Shown here: piece after piece, positions 9,601 to 17,297 of the stretch
Position numbering within the stretch: the stretch's first letter is position 1
How the letters are laid out: each line of letters opens with the position of its first letter
Assembly (NCBI GenBank): GCA_017405595.1
Contig: JAFRAC010000010.1
Location: forward strand, 1-49,020
DNA length: 49,020 nt
From: Thermoguttaceae bacterium
GTDB lineage: Bacteria; Planctomycetota; Planctomycetia; Pirellulales; Thermoguttaceae
Direction of reading: 5' to 3'
Notes under the pieces: generated by a model
The model's input: the letters and a program-made list of their open reading frames with translations, nothing else
What the model was told of the DNA's origin: nothing
Database searches by the model: none
Program-made: the position numbers and the translations under genes

Positions 9601-12600
9601 CGACGGAAACCGAAGAGGGAAAATCGCAATTCCGCGCTTATCTGCGCCGGCAAATCGAAAAGGACGTGTCCGCCTGGAAAAGCGGCGCGCTCGATAAGAT
9701 TACCGACCAGCTCTTCGCGCTTCTGCCGCAGGACATTCAGGAAGGACGGCGTCTCGACCTGAACGCGCTTTCGCGCAAGGCGTGCTGGATCGATTCGGCG
9801 TACGAAGAACAGGACGACGGAACCTTCGTCAGGACGCTCCCGACCGGAAGCGTCGATACCGCGACCCGGGAAGAATTTGATTACTACCACCAGCTCGGAC
9901 TCGTTGAACGGATGAAATTCGCGCGTGGGCTCTATCTCCTTCTGATGACCCTGACGTATGAAGACCGCAACGCCGAAACGGTGCGCGAATTCTACGACAA
10001 CGACCCCGACGCGCGGCTGACCGACGACGACGTGTACAAAGATTATCTGGAAGGATGCGACAAACCATACATCGACAAGCTCACGGCTGTGGAAGATGCC
10101 GAAGAAACTCTCGACGAGAAGAAAGCCCGTCTGGCCGCCGAACTGACCGCGAACCGAATCGCGCAGTACTGCGTGAACCTGGTCGATTTTTCCGACCCCG
10201 ACGCGACGATGACCCCCTTCTTCTACGACCCGGATCCGTTCGACGGATGGTGGTCGTACCGTAAAAAGGACGCCGATTGGATCTACGGCGATCACCAGGG
10301 GACCGGCGAAGGGGAGACCCCGCCGGAACATCAGGGGAGCGACACTCTCGGATTTGTGCTTTACACGCCGGAGACCGATATCGATGATCTGACACGCGAT
10401 TTCTACGATGCCTTGATTCCAAGGGTCGATGAAGACGGGAATCAGTCCAGGTCGTTCTTCTCGACGCCGGACGCCAATATCACCGAAGAGACCAGCCATT
10501 ACATCAACGACGGACTCGATGTCGAATTTGCCGATTCCTCCGACACTTATTCACAGTCTCTGGTCGCCTGGCTCAACGGCCAGTCGCTGAACAATACCGG
10601 TATCGGACAGGACGATTTCGGGTTCCGTCTCATTTGGGGGATGGAGCGCCCGGATCTGCTTCTGACCGAAACACTCAATTTCCACGATCTGGGGATTGCC
10701 GATACGTCGGCCGATGCTTCGGGGAAAACCGTGTACAGCGGCGAAGACGAAGATTTCGATCAGGTTCGCCGTCCGCTCGGTTCCACGTATCTGGAACTCT
10801 ACTGCGCCGCAAACCCGAACGTCCCGCAGTCGCCCGAACTCTACCAGTTCGATAAAGACCGGAATCTTTGGAAACTGGAGCTTTCGAAGATGACCCCGCG
10901 GCAGAAGGCGGATTCCCCCTACGAAGGAAAACAGTTCCCGGTCTGGCGCGTGGCGATTACCGCCTCGACCGATCCGAGAAAGAACGAGGAGCAGGAAAAA
11001 GAGTTTACCGACACGGTCAAAGCCGGAGAGAGCGATGTCAGCGTAACCTACAAACGGACCATCCGGAAAGAGAAGAACAGCGTTGCCGAACGTCTTCTCG
11101 GCGAGAATGCCGACCAGCGCACGTTCAGTCTCCGCACACGGCAGTTCTGCGATCTCGCGATCGACTCGTCCGGCGAAAAATCGCTCGATGAAAAACTGAA
11201 TTCGCGGTGGCGCGGTTACGACTACACCGTCGCAAACATTCTCGGTCCGTGTGCCGAACCGCAGAAAGACGGACTGGCAAATTACACCGATGAAATCGAG
11301 CTTGACCGAATCGTCTGGTTCGGCTGGCCGACAGCATCGGGCGGCTCGGCGTTCGACACCATCAGCGAGTTTCCCGACGCCGCGCACATTTTCGGGCGCG
11401 TGAAGGAGACGACGGGGGACAAGCTGACGACGTCGATTTTCCCGAACCAGTATCTCGTCGTGGCCCCGGCCGAAAAACGGGCGATCGGTTCGGAATACAA
11501 AAACGAAAACTATTTCGGCATTCCCTCGTCGCGAAAGGTCGTGATGACGAATCTGCGCGAGGCGAACAGCGGCAAATGGACGAACAGCGATTACATCCTC
11601 GCCGGAACGTATAACGGACTCGATATCAATTCCGACGATAAGTTCGAAGTGAACAAACGGGGAATCAACATCTCGGAACCTCTCTGGACCGGTTCCACCG
11701 ATCCGTACCCCAATACCATTCCGACGAAAGATATCACCTACGAGGGAGAGACCGTTACCGTTACCGACAACGACAGGCGGAATACGGTTCCCGATCAGCT
11801 TTTCGAACTTCCGGCCACCGACAGGAAAAACGACCGGTTCCCCATCGCCGCCGATCATCTGCTCGGTTTGGGAACGATCCCGGGAATCCGCAGCGCGTTC
11901 GTTCAGCGTGTTGCCGATCCGAACCGGCCGTACCATCCGTTCGCCAACCCGTATATCTCGGTCGACTGGAACATGATGGACCTGACCGTCTTTAACGGCG
12001 AAGCGAACGGGAGCGGCGACTCTCAGACCGACGACCGGTTCTACACTGCCGACGACAATGAGGTTGACGCAACAAACAAGATTCTTGCCCCGAAATCGGT
12101 TTTTCTCTCCGATGCGAAAAAGATCGAGTTTGAGACCGATACCGCCAATACAACAAGCATTTTTTCCTCGCGTGCGTGGCTCGATCCGGAACAGAAGGGG
12201 TTCATGCCGGACAGTCTGACCGAGGACCGCCGTCCGAACGTGTGGGCGCGCACGCTGAGCAAAGCAGAGCTTCAAAAAGAGGACAAAGCGGGTCTGCGCA
12301 AGGTTGTGTCGATCAGCAGCACCTATCATGACCTGACCGACATCTACGCTCCTTTCGATTCAAGCGACACAAGAGAGAATGTCGTACACATCTTCCCGTA
12401 TCACACCCTCGGCGCCTATAACAACGCCGAAAATCGGGTGACCGAATTGGACGGCCAGTTCTCGGGCGCGGCGAACGCCGAGGATCTGAGAAAACTCTAC
12501 TACGGCGCTCCGGCGCGTGAAGGTTCTGATGAATCTTTCCAGCCGTTTGAGTATCTGGTGTGGAACGATGCGTCGTTCAGTTCCCCGGCGGAAATTCTCC

Positions 12601-13709
12601 TGGTTCCCGCCTCGACCCCCGGCCGGTTCGGACTTGAATATATCCGAACCCGCTTCCACAAAGATAAAGAAAACGGCGGAGCAACCGACGGGATTCATTT
12701 TGCCTTTATGTTCCAAGACGGAGCGGAAGACCCCCTCTACGGCAAACTGGGCCGTTCGCTCGGGTCCGACGGAGGTGTGGGCGGTTTCAATATGTTCGGC
12801 GGGAATGAATCGGGAACGAATATTCTCGGTTCCTACCTGAATTTCTTCAACACATCAAATGTCAAGGGAAATTCGCTCAATCTGAGTATTCTGCTCGATT
12901 TCGTTACCGTTCCCTCCCTCTATATGGGGACACAGGTTTTCTGCGGTTACGATAGTAACGGCGATCCGGTTTACGTGCCGACTCTCCGTGAACCGGGAAA
13001 GATCAATCTCAATACGGTGAAAGAGTCGGGTTGGCAGGGAATCCTCGGCAACAACCCGAGACACCCATTCACCAGATTCGCTGAGAGCAGGAGTGAGACC
13101 CCGTTCAAACCTGCGGCTTTTGCCCCGCTGGAACTGAATCTCTCTGATGATTCGGATTCGGAAAGTGGTGAAAGCGGGGAAGATGACGAATCCGGAAAAA
13201 TCCCCGCTCCCGGTAATTTGACTCTATTGAGAGGCGATTTGAATGCGATTGTCCCCTCGTCGGAAAAAAAGGGAAACAACCTCTATGCCGCCACCGAAGA
13301 ACTGCGCAAGCTCTCGGGCCTGACGACAAACCGTTCGAACGTTTTCGCCGTCTGGCTCACCGTCGGGTATTTCGCGGTGGAACGCGCGCGGCCGGGAGTG
13401 AATATGCCCGCCTTCGACCCGGACGGGAATAATCTGCTGACCTATGCCGACCCGGTCAGCGGCCAGGCCCTGGTCGACGCCAACGGCAATCTGAACCTCC
13501 CCCCGACCTATAAATACTGCAACTACTACAAGGCGATCTATCCCGACGGGTACACCTACGGGAAAGAACTCGGGTCGGGAGGGGTCGATACCGAAGGGGT
13601 GAACCGCCCGAGGGCGTTCTATCTGATCGACCGCTCGATTCCGGTCGATTTCCGCCGGGGCCGGTCCTGGAACTGGACCGATACGATTCTTCTGCAGCGG
13701 AGGCTGTAG
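6618..13709 (+). CDS. Giant PilX/GspK-like pseudopilin (2363 residues)
   Basis: The start at ATG 6618 is chosen because GGGAGGAGG lies just upstream and the protein then opens with MKYSQTNKERG followed by a hydrophobic helix (VVMILILVFLTMFAMMVSAF). Glu at mature position 5 is absent, as in GspK. Two GspK-type landmarks are visible: VNVNTAG near residue 590 and KINLNT near residue 2127, resembling the helix-turn segment of GspK. A motif NRIAQYCVNLVDFSDPDA near residue 1175 is of a kind I remember from very large planctomycete pseudopilin-like proteins. Ordinary GspK has about 300-350 residues, so this is about seven times longer; most of it is a Tyr- and Asp-rich exposed region. It closes the pilin operon and probably caps or decorates the fibre. 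That role is inferred. Confidence 0.82.
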   Translation: MKYSQTNKERGVVMILILVFLTMFAMMVSAFLFMTSSMSDSAASSLALSEKGEAAADRIHADIDSAIRTLLIGTNNEASPIGPFGILENLYGDPTTMAGYDFLAVRSFNLYAEYQNVGSSVSLQPVKAIVDVNLDDQALIYAQNLYQYCRKRLENLDNVGINHYDAKNRKRLSDSLQGVLGDLPDLSPENIGKLTPEQILTIVNRFRPDVCSHILESGSAISFGSLQWNENVPDDAQGFLAACRLFNEYVSGTSAPVIKKELDDTGSYLHIEVALTEELEKFFSYVARGSDDFAWPCSPYSAAAFALQANARLNPPAFSGTGAGSFEPNTVLDGQLDTETDKNKIISGGTSEETAPSNPGRIPYAFWANAAAPDITPYCDLDGNTSFQTYWRHLADSEFRAYTADAEGILYPFYNGYWWFPADLNTAPDSPVRMNPGYTAVDQRNLFLSEVSTDGHDTTVTPSFIRPETLTALRSLLDAAAEESQLRRSPALLRKATPRPLRADHWNWTGGNEELIASPYGSMTDDPETIKAAALAELDALIGKKWDVDNDNDGEKDGIWIPSGLPIRADENGTPYATMYSFTVLDMDGRVNVNTAGNWNQLPYPGGDYYSKLTNDENNGLVDLAELFSAAAADPNSPWYPFENLKAGIGWYNDADDEITTKSISRGTGLGPAGVDLAEALRKMGFNPERTPAGRDKYGENAANILAARYFSSAYGNLSGAKVLPDMDGYPFFDGLESGFSNIAQIALRGQLRQPSAYYAEPGSAARTDPSKWISDDSDEHRRFYLHTDAVYRGDKNGDLADPELFLFPWRGKTRIFDYVSHYPKKYSSYPTFDFCDTALRSYDPLGNDLLTYMPKYSENPYLVNPYGSTSKDATFTAEMLELLLRPFDYDRKSRNTVLLRALLADKVSDALNNPQKDEYNRLRSDITTISSDIPVPASALSVGITEVPDGVFGLRQLIRRCVLLEIYKANRESKFGNSYAAGKKTEFAAEFGISTETEEGKSQFRAYLRRQIEKDVSAWKSGALDKITDQLFALLPQDIQEGRRLDLNALSRKACWIDSAYEEQDDGTFVRTLPTGSVDTATREEFDYYHQLGLVERMKFARGLYLLLMTLTYEDRNAETVREFYDNDPDARLTDDDVYKDYLEGCDKPYIDKLTAVEDAEETLDEKKARLAAELTANRIAQYCVNLVDFSDPDATMTPFFYDPDPFDGWWSYRKKDADWIYGDHQGTGEGETPPEHQGSDTLGFVLYTPETDIDDLTRDFYDALIPRVDEDGNQSRSFFSTPDANITEETSHYINDGLDVEFADSSDTYSQSLVAWLNGQSLNNTGIGQDDFGFRLIWGMERPDLLLTETLNFHDLGIADTSADASGKTVYSGEDEDFDQVRRPLGSTYLELYCAANPNVPQSPELYQFDKDRNLWKLELSKMTPRQKADSPYEGKQFPVWRVAITASTDPRKNEEQEKEFTDTVKAGESDVSVTYKRTIRKEKNSVAERLLGENADQRTFSLRTRQFCDLAIDSSGEKSLDEKLNSRWRGYDYTVANILGPCAEPQKDGLANYTDEIELDRIVWFGWPTASGGSAFDTISEFPDAAHIFGRVKETTGDKLTTSIFPNQYLVVAPAEKRAIGSEYKNENYFGIPSSRKVVMTNLREANSGKWTNSDYILAGTYNGLDINSDDKFEVNKRGINISEPLWTGSTDPYPNTIPTKDITYEGETVTVTDNDRRNTVPDQLFELPATDRKNDRFPIAADHLLGLGTIPGIRSAFVQRVADPNRPYHPFANPYISVDWNMMDLTVFNGEANGSGDSQTDDRFYTADDNEVDATNKILAPKSVFLSDAKKIEFETDTANTTSIFSSRAWLDPEQKGFMPDSLTEDRRPNVWARTLSKAELQKEDKAGLRKVVSISSTYHDLTDIYAPFDSSDTRENVVHIFPYHTLGAYNNAENRVTELDGQFSGAANAEDLRKLYYGAPAREGSDESFQPFEYLVWNDASFSSPAEILLVPASTPGRFGLEYIRTRFHKDKENGGATDGIHFAFMFQDGAEDPLYGKLGRSLGSDGGVGGFNMFGGNESGTNILGSYLNFFNTSNVKGNSLNLSILLDFVTVPSLYMGTQVFCGYDSNGDPVYVPTLREPGKINLNTVKESGWQGILGNNPRHPFTRFAESRSETPFKPAAFAPLELNLSDDSDSESGESGEDDESGKIPAPGNLTLLRGDLNAIVPSSEKKGNNLYAATEELRKLSGLTTNRSNVFAVWLTVGYFAVERARPGVNMPAFDPDGNNLLTYADPVSGQALVDANGNLNLPPTYKYCNYYKAIYPDGYTYGKELGSGGVDTEGVNRPRAFYLIDRSIPVDFRRGRSWNWTDTILLQRRL

Positions 13710-13740
13710 GTTTTCGTCTTTTTCGATCGCCGCTTTTCTT

Positions 13741-13746
13741 TATAAT
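13741..13746 (+). promoter_or_regulatory. Sigma70-like -10 box before the histidine kinase
   Basis: A perfect TATAAT occurs 65 bp before the kinase start and is followed by AAGAGGG. No convincing -35 hexamer lies 16-18 bp upstream (the region is T-rich), so the promoter may rely on an activator or be weak. Between it and the start is a GC-rich leader of about 60 bp. Confidence 0.55.
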
Positions 13747-13811
13747 AAGAGGGTACCGCCGCGCCGGATCTCCCCGGCGCGGTCAGCTCCCTTTCGTTTG
13801 TTCAGAGCCGC

Positions 13812-15638
13812 ATGCTTAAAAATCTGTCCGAAAAGTCCGCCGCGCCCCGGTTCGGTTCGAGTCTTGAGGTGAAATGCCTCTTCTTTTTCGGGTTCGCCCT
13901 GGCGGCGGTTCTTGCGGTCAGTTTCGTCCTCTACTATAAACTGACGGCGCGCCAGCTCGATTCCCAGAACCCGCTGACCGGCAAGCTCCTGGCGGAACGG
14001 GAGTTTATCCTCTGGCATTTCGACGCGGTTCTGCGCCAGTCGGGGCGGGCCGCCTCGCAGGATCAGCCTTCGGAAACCGAAGATTACGACACAAGCGACT
14101 TCATCGACAACATGAAGTATCAGAGCGAAACGCTCGACGGAGCGCGCCCTTCGGATGTCGATGCCCGTCAGACGACCCGGCTCATTCGGACGATGGGGCC
14201 GCGCAGAACCCCGGATTCGCAGCTTGACGAGTTCGAAAAGGAACTGGTCAGCCGGCTGACCCGCTCGGCCGACGATCCGCGCCCGACCTCGCGCACCGAC
14301 GAAGAGGGGAACTACCTCTACTATCAGCCGCTCCGGATCGAGACCTCCTGCCTGAACTGCCATCCGCAGGAAGATCACCGTTCGTCGCTCGGGCTGGGTT
14401 CGCTGCAGGGGATTATCCGCGTCAAGCTTTCGGATCCCCCGTCCCGGAAAGAGCTGACCCGGTTCTGGGCGATGCTTCTGGCGGCGGCAATCGTTACCGC
14501 GTTTATCGGACTGGTCTCTTTCTATACGCTCATCCGCCTCGTGATCATTAAACCGCTCCGCCAGCTCCGCGAAGTGAGCGTGGCCATCTCGCGCGGCGAT
14601 ATCGCCAAACGCGCCGAACTCGAAACGGGGGACGAGTTCGAGGCGCTCGGCACCGCGTTTAACCGGATGATGCAGCATCTGGTTTCGACGCAGGAAAAGC
14701 TCCGCGATACGAACACCGAACTGCGGAAAAAGGTCGAAGAGCTTGCCGCGCAGAGCCTGGAGCTCTTTGAGACGAACAAAATCAAAAGCGATTTTATGGC
14801 GACGATGAGCCATGAACTCCGTACCCCGCTTAACAGCATTCTGGGGTTCAGCGAAGTGCTCGGCTCGATCGACACGCTGAACGACAAGCAGCGGCGCTAC
14901 GTCGAAAATATCAATAAGTCGGGGCAGACGCTTCTGAACATGATCAACGATATCCTCGATATGGCGCGCCTCGAAGCCGGCCGGCTCGAGGCCGCGCCGA
15001 CCCAGTTCCGGATCGAGGCGATCGTCGACGCCCAAATCGACATGGCGCGTCCGCTGGTCGATAAGAAGAATCTCACACTCGACTGCCGCATCGAACCGAA
15101 TCTGCCGCAGATGTTTCAGGACGCGAACCGGATCGGGCAGATTCTGAACAATCTCCTTTCGAACGCGATCAAGTTTACTCCGGAAGGGGGAAAGATCACC
15201 GTCGATGTCGGCCGAAAAATGGGGGTGATCGAACAATCGAAACCGGACCCGGAACTGGACGCCGCGGAACCGCCGGCCGCGCCTCCTGAACCGATTCCCA
15301 TTTTGGAGATCCAGGTGGCGGATTCGGGTGTCGGAATCTCTCCGGAAGACAAGCAGGTGATTTTCGAAAAGTTTCGGCAGGCGGGAAGCGGCTCGACTTC
15401 CGGCGGGACGATGACCCGCGAGTATTCCGGAAGCGGTTTGGGCCTTTCAATTGTCAAAGAGCTCTGCCGTCTTCTCGAAGGGGATATTTCGGTCGACAGC
15501 CGGCTCGGGTTCGGCAGCGTTTTTACGATACGCGTCCCCTGGGAGTTCCGCGCCCCGGAACTGCAGCAGGCGCCGATCCTTTCGGATCTGCGCGAGTTCG
15601 GGATGACCCGTACCGCCGAACGGCCGCCGGAACCTTAA
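13812..15638 (+). CDS. Haem-motif sensor histidine kinase (DUF3365/Tll0287-like sensor, HAMP, HisKA, HATPase)
   Basis: This 608-residue membrane kinase has a first TM segment at about residues 22-42 and a periplasmic domain of about 170 residues containing SCLNCHP, a CxxCH c-type haem attachment motif near residues 180-184. It then has a second TM (about 215-245) and HAMP (about 245-295). A coiled coil leads to HisKA with the phospho-acceptor His at residue 334 (SHELRTPLN). HATPase boxes follow: N-box NNLLSNAIKFTP, G1 DSGVGI, F-box IFEKFRQ and G2 GSGLGLSI. A Pro/Ala/Glu-rich insert sits inside the ATPase domain between the N and G1 boxes. Sensors of this type bind haem and are thought to respond to redox state, NO or oxygen; this is family inference. 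No response regulator is adjacent, so the partner is encoded elsewhere. Confidence 0.88.
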   Translation: MLKNLSEKSAAPRFGSSLEVKCLFFFGFALAAVLAVSFVLYYKLTARQLDSQNPLTGKLLAEREFILWHFDAVLRQSGRAASQDQPSETEDYDTSDFIDNMKYQSETLDGARPSDVDARQTTRLIRTMGPRRTPDSQLDEFEKELVSRLTRSADDPRPTSRTDEEGNYLYYQPLRIETSCLNCHPQEDHRSSLGLGSLQGIIRVKLSDPPSRKELTRFWAMLLAAAIVTAFIGLVSFYTLIRLVIIKPLRQLREVSVAISRGDIAKRAELETGDEFEALGTAFNRMMQHLVSTQEKLRDTNTELRKKVEELAAQSLELFETNKIKSDFMATMSHELRTPLNSILGFSEVLGSIDTLNDKQRRYVENINKSGQTLLNMINDILDMARLEAGRLEAAPTQFRIEAIVDAQIDMARPLVDKKNLTLDCRIEPNLPQMFQDANRIGQILNNLLSNAIKFTPEGGKITVDVGRKMGVIEQSKPDPELDAAEPPAAPPEPIPILEIQVADSGVGISPEDKQVIFEKFRQAGSGSTSGGTMTREYSGSGLGLSIVKELCRLLEGDISVDSRLGFGSVFTIRVPWEFRAPELQQAPILSDLREFGMTRTAERPPEP

Positions 15639-15696
15639 CGTCATCTTTCCGAAAGGGAAAACCCTCTAAAAGAACCGTGTATCATTTCAAAACGGC

Positions 15697-17109
15697 ATGA
15701 AACCTTCAACACGCGAAAACTTCAAGTCGCTGGCGATCGGGCTCGCCGCGCTGGCCGGTCTTATCCTCTGGCTGAAATACCAGCCGAAACCTCCTGCCGA
15801 CTGGTCGGAAATCGGTTCCGGGGCGGCGCTCTGTCCCGGGTTCGACGATGCCTCGCTTCCGACGAGCCTGACGATTGCCCGCCCTGCCTCTGAGGGGGAA
15901 AAAACGGTTCTGGCCGAAATCCGCCTGGAAAAGGGGAACGGGGGATGGATCATTAAAACCGCCGACGATGCGCCCGCCGATTCGCCGGACCGTCTTACTA
16001 TGGTTCTCGCCCCGCTCATGCGCCTGACGGTCCTTTCGGATATACGTGAAATCAACAGCCATTCCGATGAAACCGCGGTGCGCGAGTTTCACCGCTCGTC
16101 GAAGCTCCTTGACCCGACCGGGGTTTCGGGCGCCGACCTGGCCGATGCGGGAATCCGCCTGACCGTTTCCGGCGCCGATCAGGAGAAATACGCCGACCTG
16201 ATTATCGGCGCTGTGCCCGAAGGAAGCTCCGAAGTGCGCGATATTCACTACGTGCGGGTTGCCGGGGAAGACGCCGTCTTTACCGCCGACTTTTCGGGGG
16301 AAGCCCTCAGCGAGGTGGGGGAAGAAAAAGCGCTCCCCTATACCGACCGCCTTTCAACTGACCCGATCGACTGGATGAACCGGGACCTGCTCCGGATCAG
16401 CCGGTGGAACATCGCCCGGATGACACTTTATCAGATCGCGGTCGACGAAAAGGGAACCCTGATTCCCCACAGCGTCGAAACGGTAACACAGGACCCCGAC
16501 CGCTCACTCGGCCGGGTCTGGGAGCGGGAACGGCTTGTCACATTCGACAGTGCGGAAAAACCAGCTGAAACCGAAATCACCGACGAAAACCGCACACCCG
16601 ACAACACGCCGCTGAACGAGCGCGCCGAACAGATCGCCCATCTGCGTTTCAGTTCGCTGAAACGCCTTCCCCCCGCTCTGGCCGCCCTTGCCGCCGCGGG
16701 CCGGCCCGCCGGGGAATGGACCGGGTTCGCCGATCAGCTCGGCCCGCTCGGATTCCGGTTCGCCGACCACGACCCCGCCGATCCGGCTTCGGTGGAACCG
16801 GTCCTCCTGGGCGCCGAAGGGACGGCGCGGCTCGATATGAAGGAGGGGGTTTCCCTCACCGTCCTTTTCGGCAGCGAGACGGCCGACGGACAGGCGATTC
16901 TGGTGATCCCCGCGCTCGACGAGTCCCTCTTTGCCCCGCCCGAAGCGCCCGCCGCGCCTGAAGGAATTTCGGAAGAGGAAACGAAACGCCTCGCCGACGA
17001 AAAACGGCTTCGCGAAAACGAACTGGCGCTGAACCGAAGCCGGGCCCAGGCGCTTCTCGAACGTGAGCGGAACCGGCTTTCGGGCTGGGTCTTTTTTCTC
17101 GGCGACTGA
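15697..17109 (+). CDS. DUF4340-type membrane-anchored protein
   Basis: This 470-residue protein has an N-terminal membrane anchor (about residues 12-27, IGLAALAGLILWLKY) and a large non-cytoplasmic domain. The layout of repeated segments (IRLEKGNGGWIIKT, later LTVSGADQEKYADLIIG, then YVRVAGEDAVFTADFSGE) matches my memory of DUF4340 proteins, which in many bacteria lie beside GldG/ABC-2 transporter genes. No transporter gene is next to it here. The C-terminus is an Arg/Glu-rich helix. It follows the kinase by 58 bp with no clear promoter in between and may be co-transcribed. The function is unknown. Confidence 0.6.
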   Translation: MKPSTRENFKSLAIGLAALAGLILWLKYQPKPPADWSEIGSGAALCPGFDDASLPTSLTIARPASEGEKTVLAEIRLEKGNGGWIIKTADDAPADSPDRLTMVLAPLMRLTVLSDIREINSHSDETAVREFHRSSKLLDPTGVSGADLADAGIRLTVSGADQEKYADLIIGAVPEGSSEVRDIHYVRVAGEDAVFTADFSGEALSEVGEEKALPYTDRLSTDPIDWMNRDLLRISRWNIARMTLYQIAVDEKGTLIPHSVETVTQDPDRSLGRVWERERLVTFDSAEKPAETEITDENRTPDNTPLNERAEQIAHLRFSSLKRLPPALAALAAAGRPAGEWTGFADQLGPLGFRFADHDPADPASVEPVLLGAEGTARLDMKEGVSLTVLFGSETADGQAILVIPALDESLFAPPEAPAAPEGISEEETKRLADEKRLRENELALNRSRAQALLERERNRLSGWVFFLGD

Positions 17110-17119
17110 ACGGGCGGTT

Positions 17120-17144
17120 CGGCGGAAAACCGCGCTTTCCGCCG
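17120..17144. terminator. Strong hairpin after the DUF4340 gene
   Basis: A perfect 9-bp stem CGGCGGAAA/TTTCCGCCG with a 7-nt loop begins 11 bp after the stop codon. No long U-tract follows (CTGTCCCTTTC), so termination would be imperfect or Rho-assisted. A second, weaker CCGCC/GGCGG stem lies further downstream before the next promoter. Confidence 0.45.
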
Positions 17145-17202
17145 CTGTCCCTTTCGAATCCGCCGGATCGCGGCGGAGGAGCCGCTCCTTTTTTCGCTGA
17201 TA

Positions 17203-17232
17203 CTGGAAAAACCGCTTTTCGGAGATTAGAAT
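17203..17232 (+). promoter_or_regulatory. Putative promoter of the DUF4011 helicase gene
   Basis: CTGGAA at 17203-17208 and TAGAAT at 17227-17232 are separated by 18 bp. The -10 box is followed at once by AAGGGG. The same CTGGAA -35 variant occurs before the HAD gene at 33907. The leader to ATG 17298 is 65 bp. Confidence 0.45.
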
Positions 17233-17297
17233 AAGGGGAGCCCGTTCCGGCATCGATCAGACGATAAAAACCCCTATTTCATCCAGTGGGATTCGGC

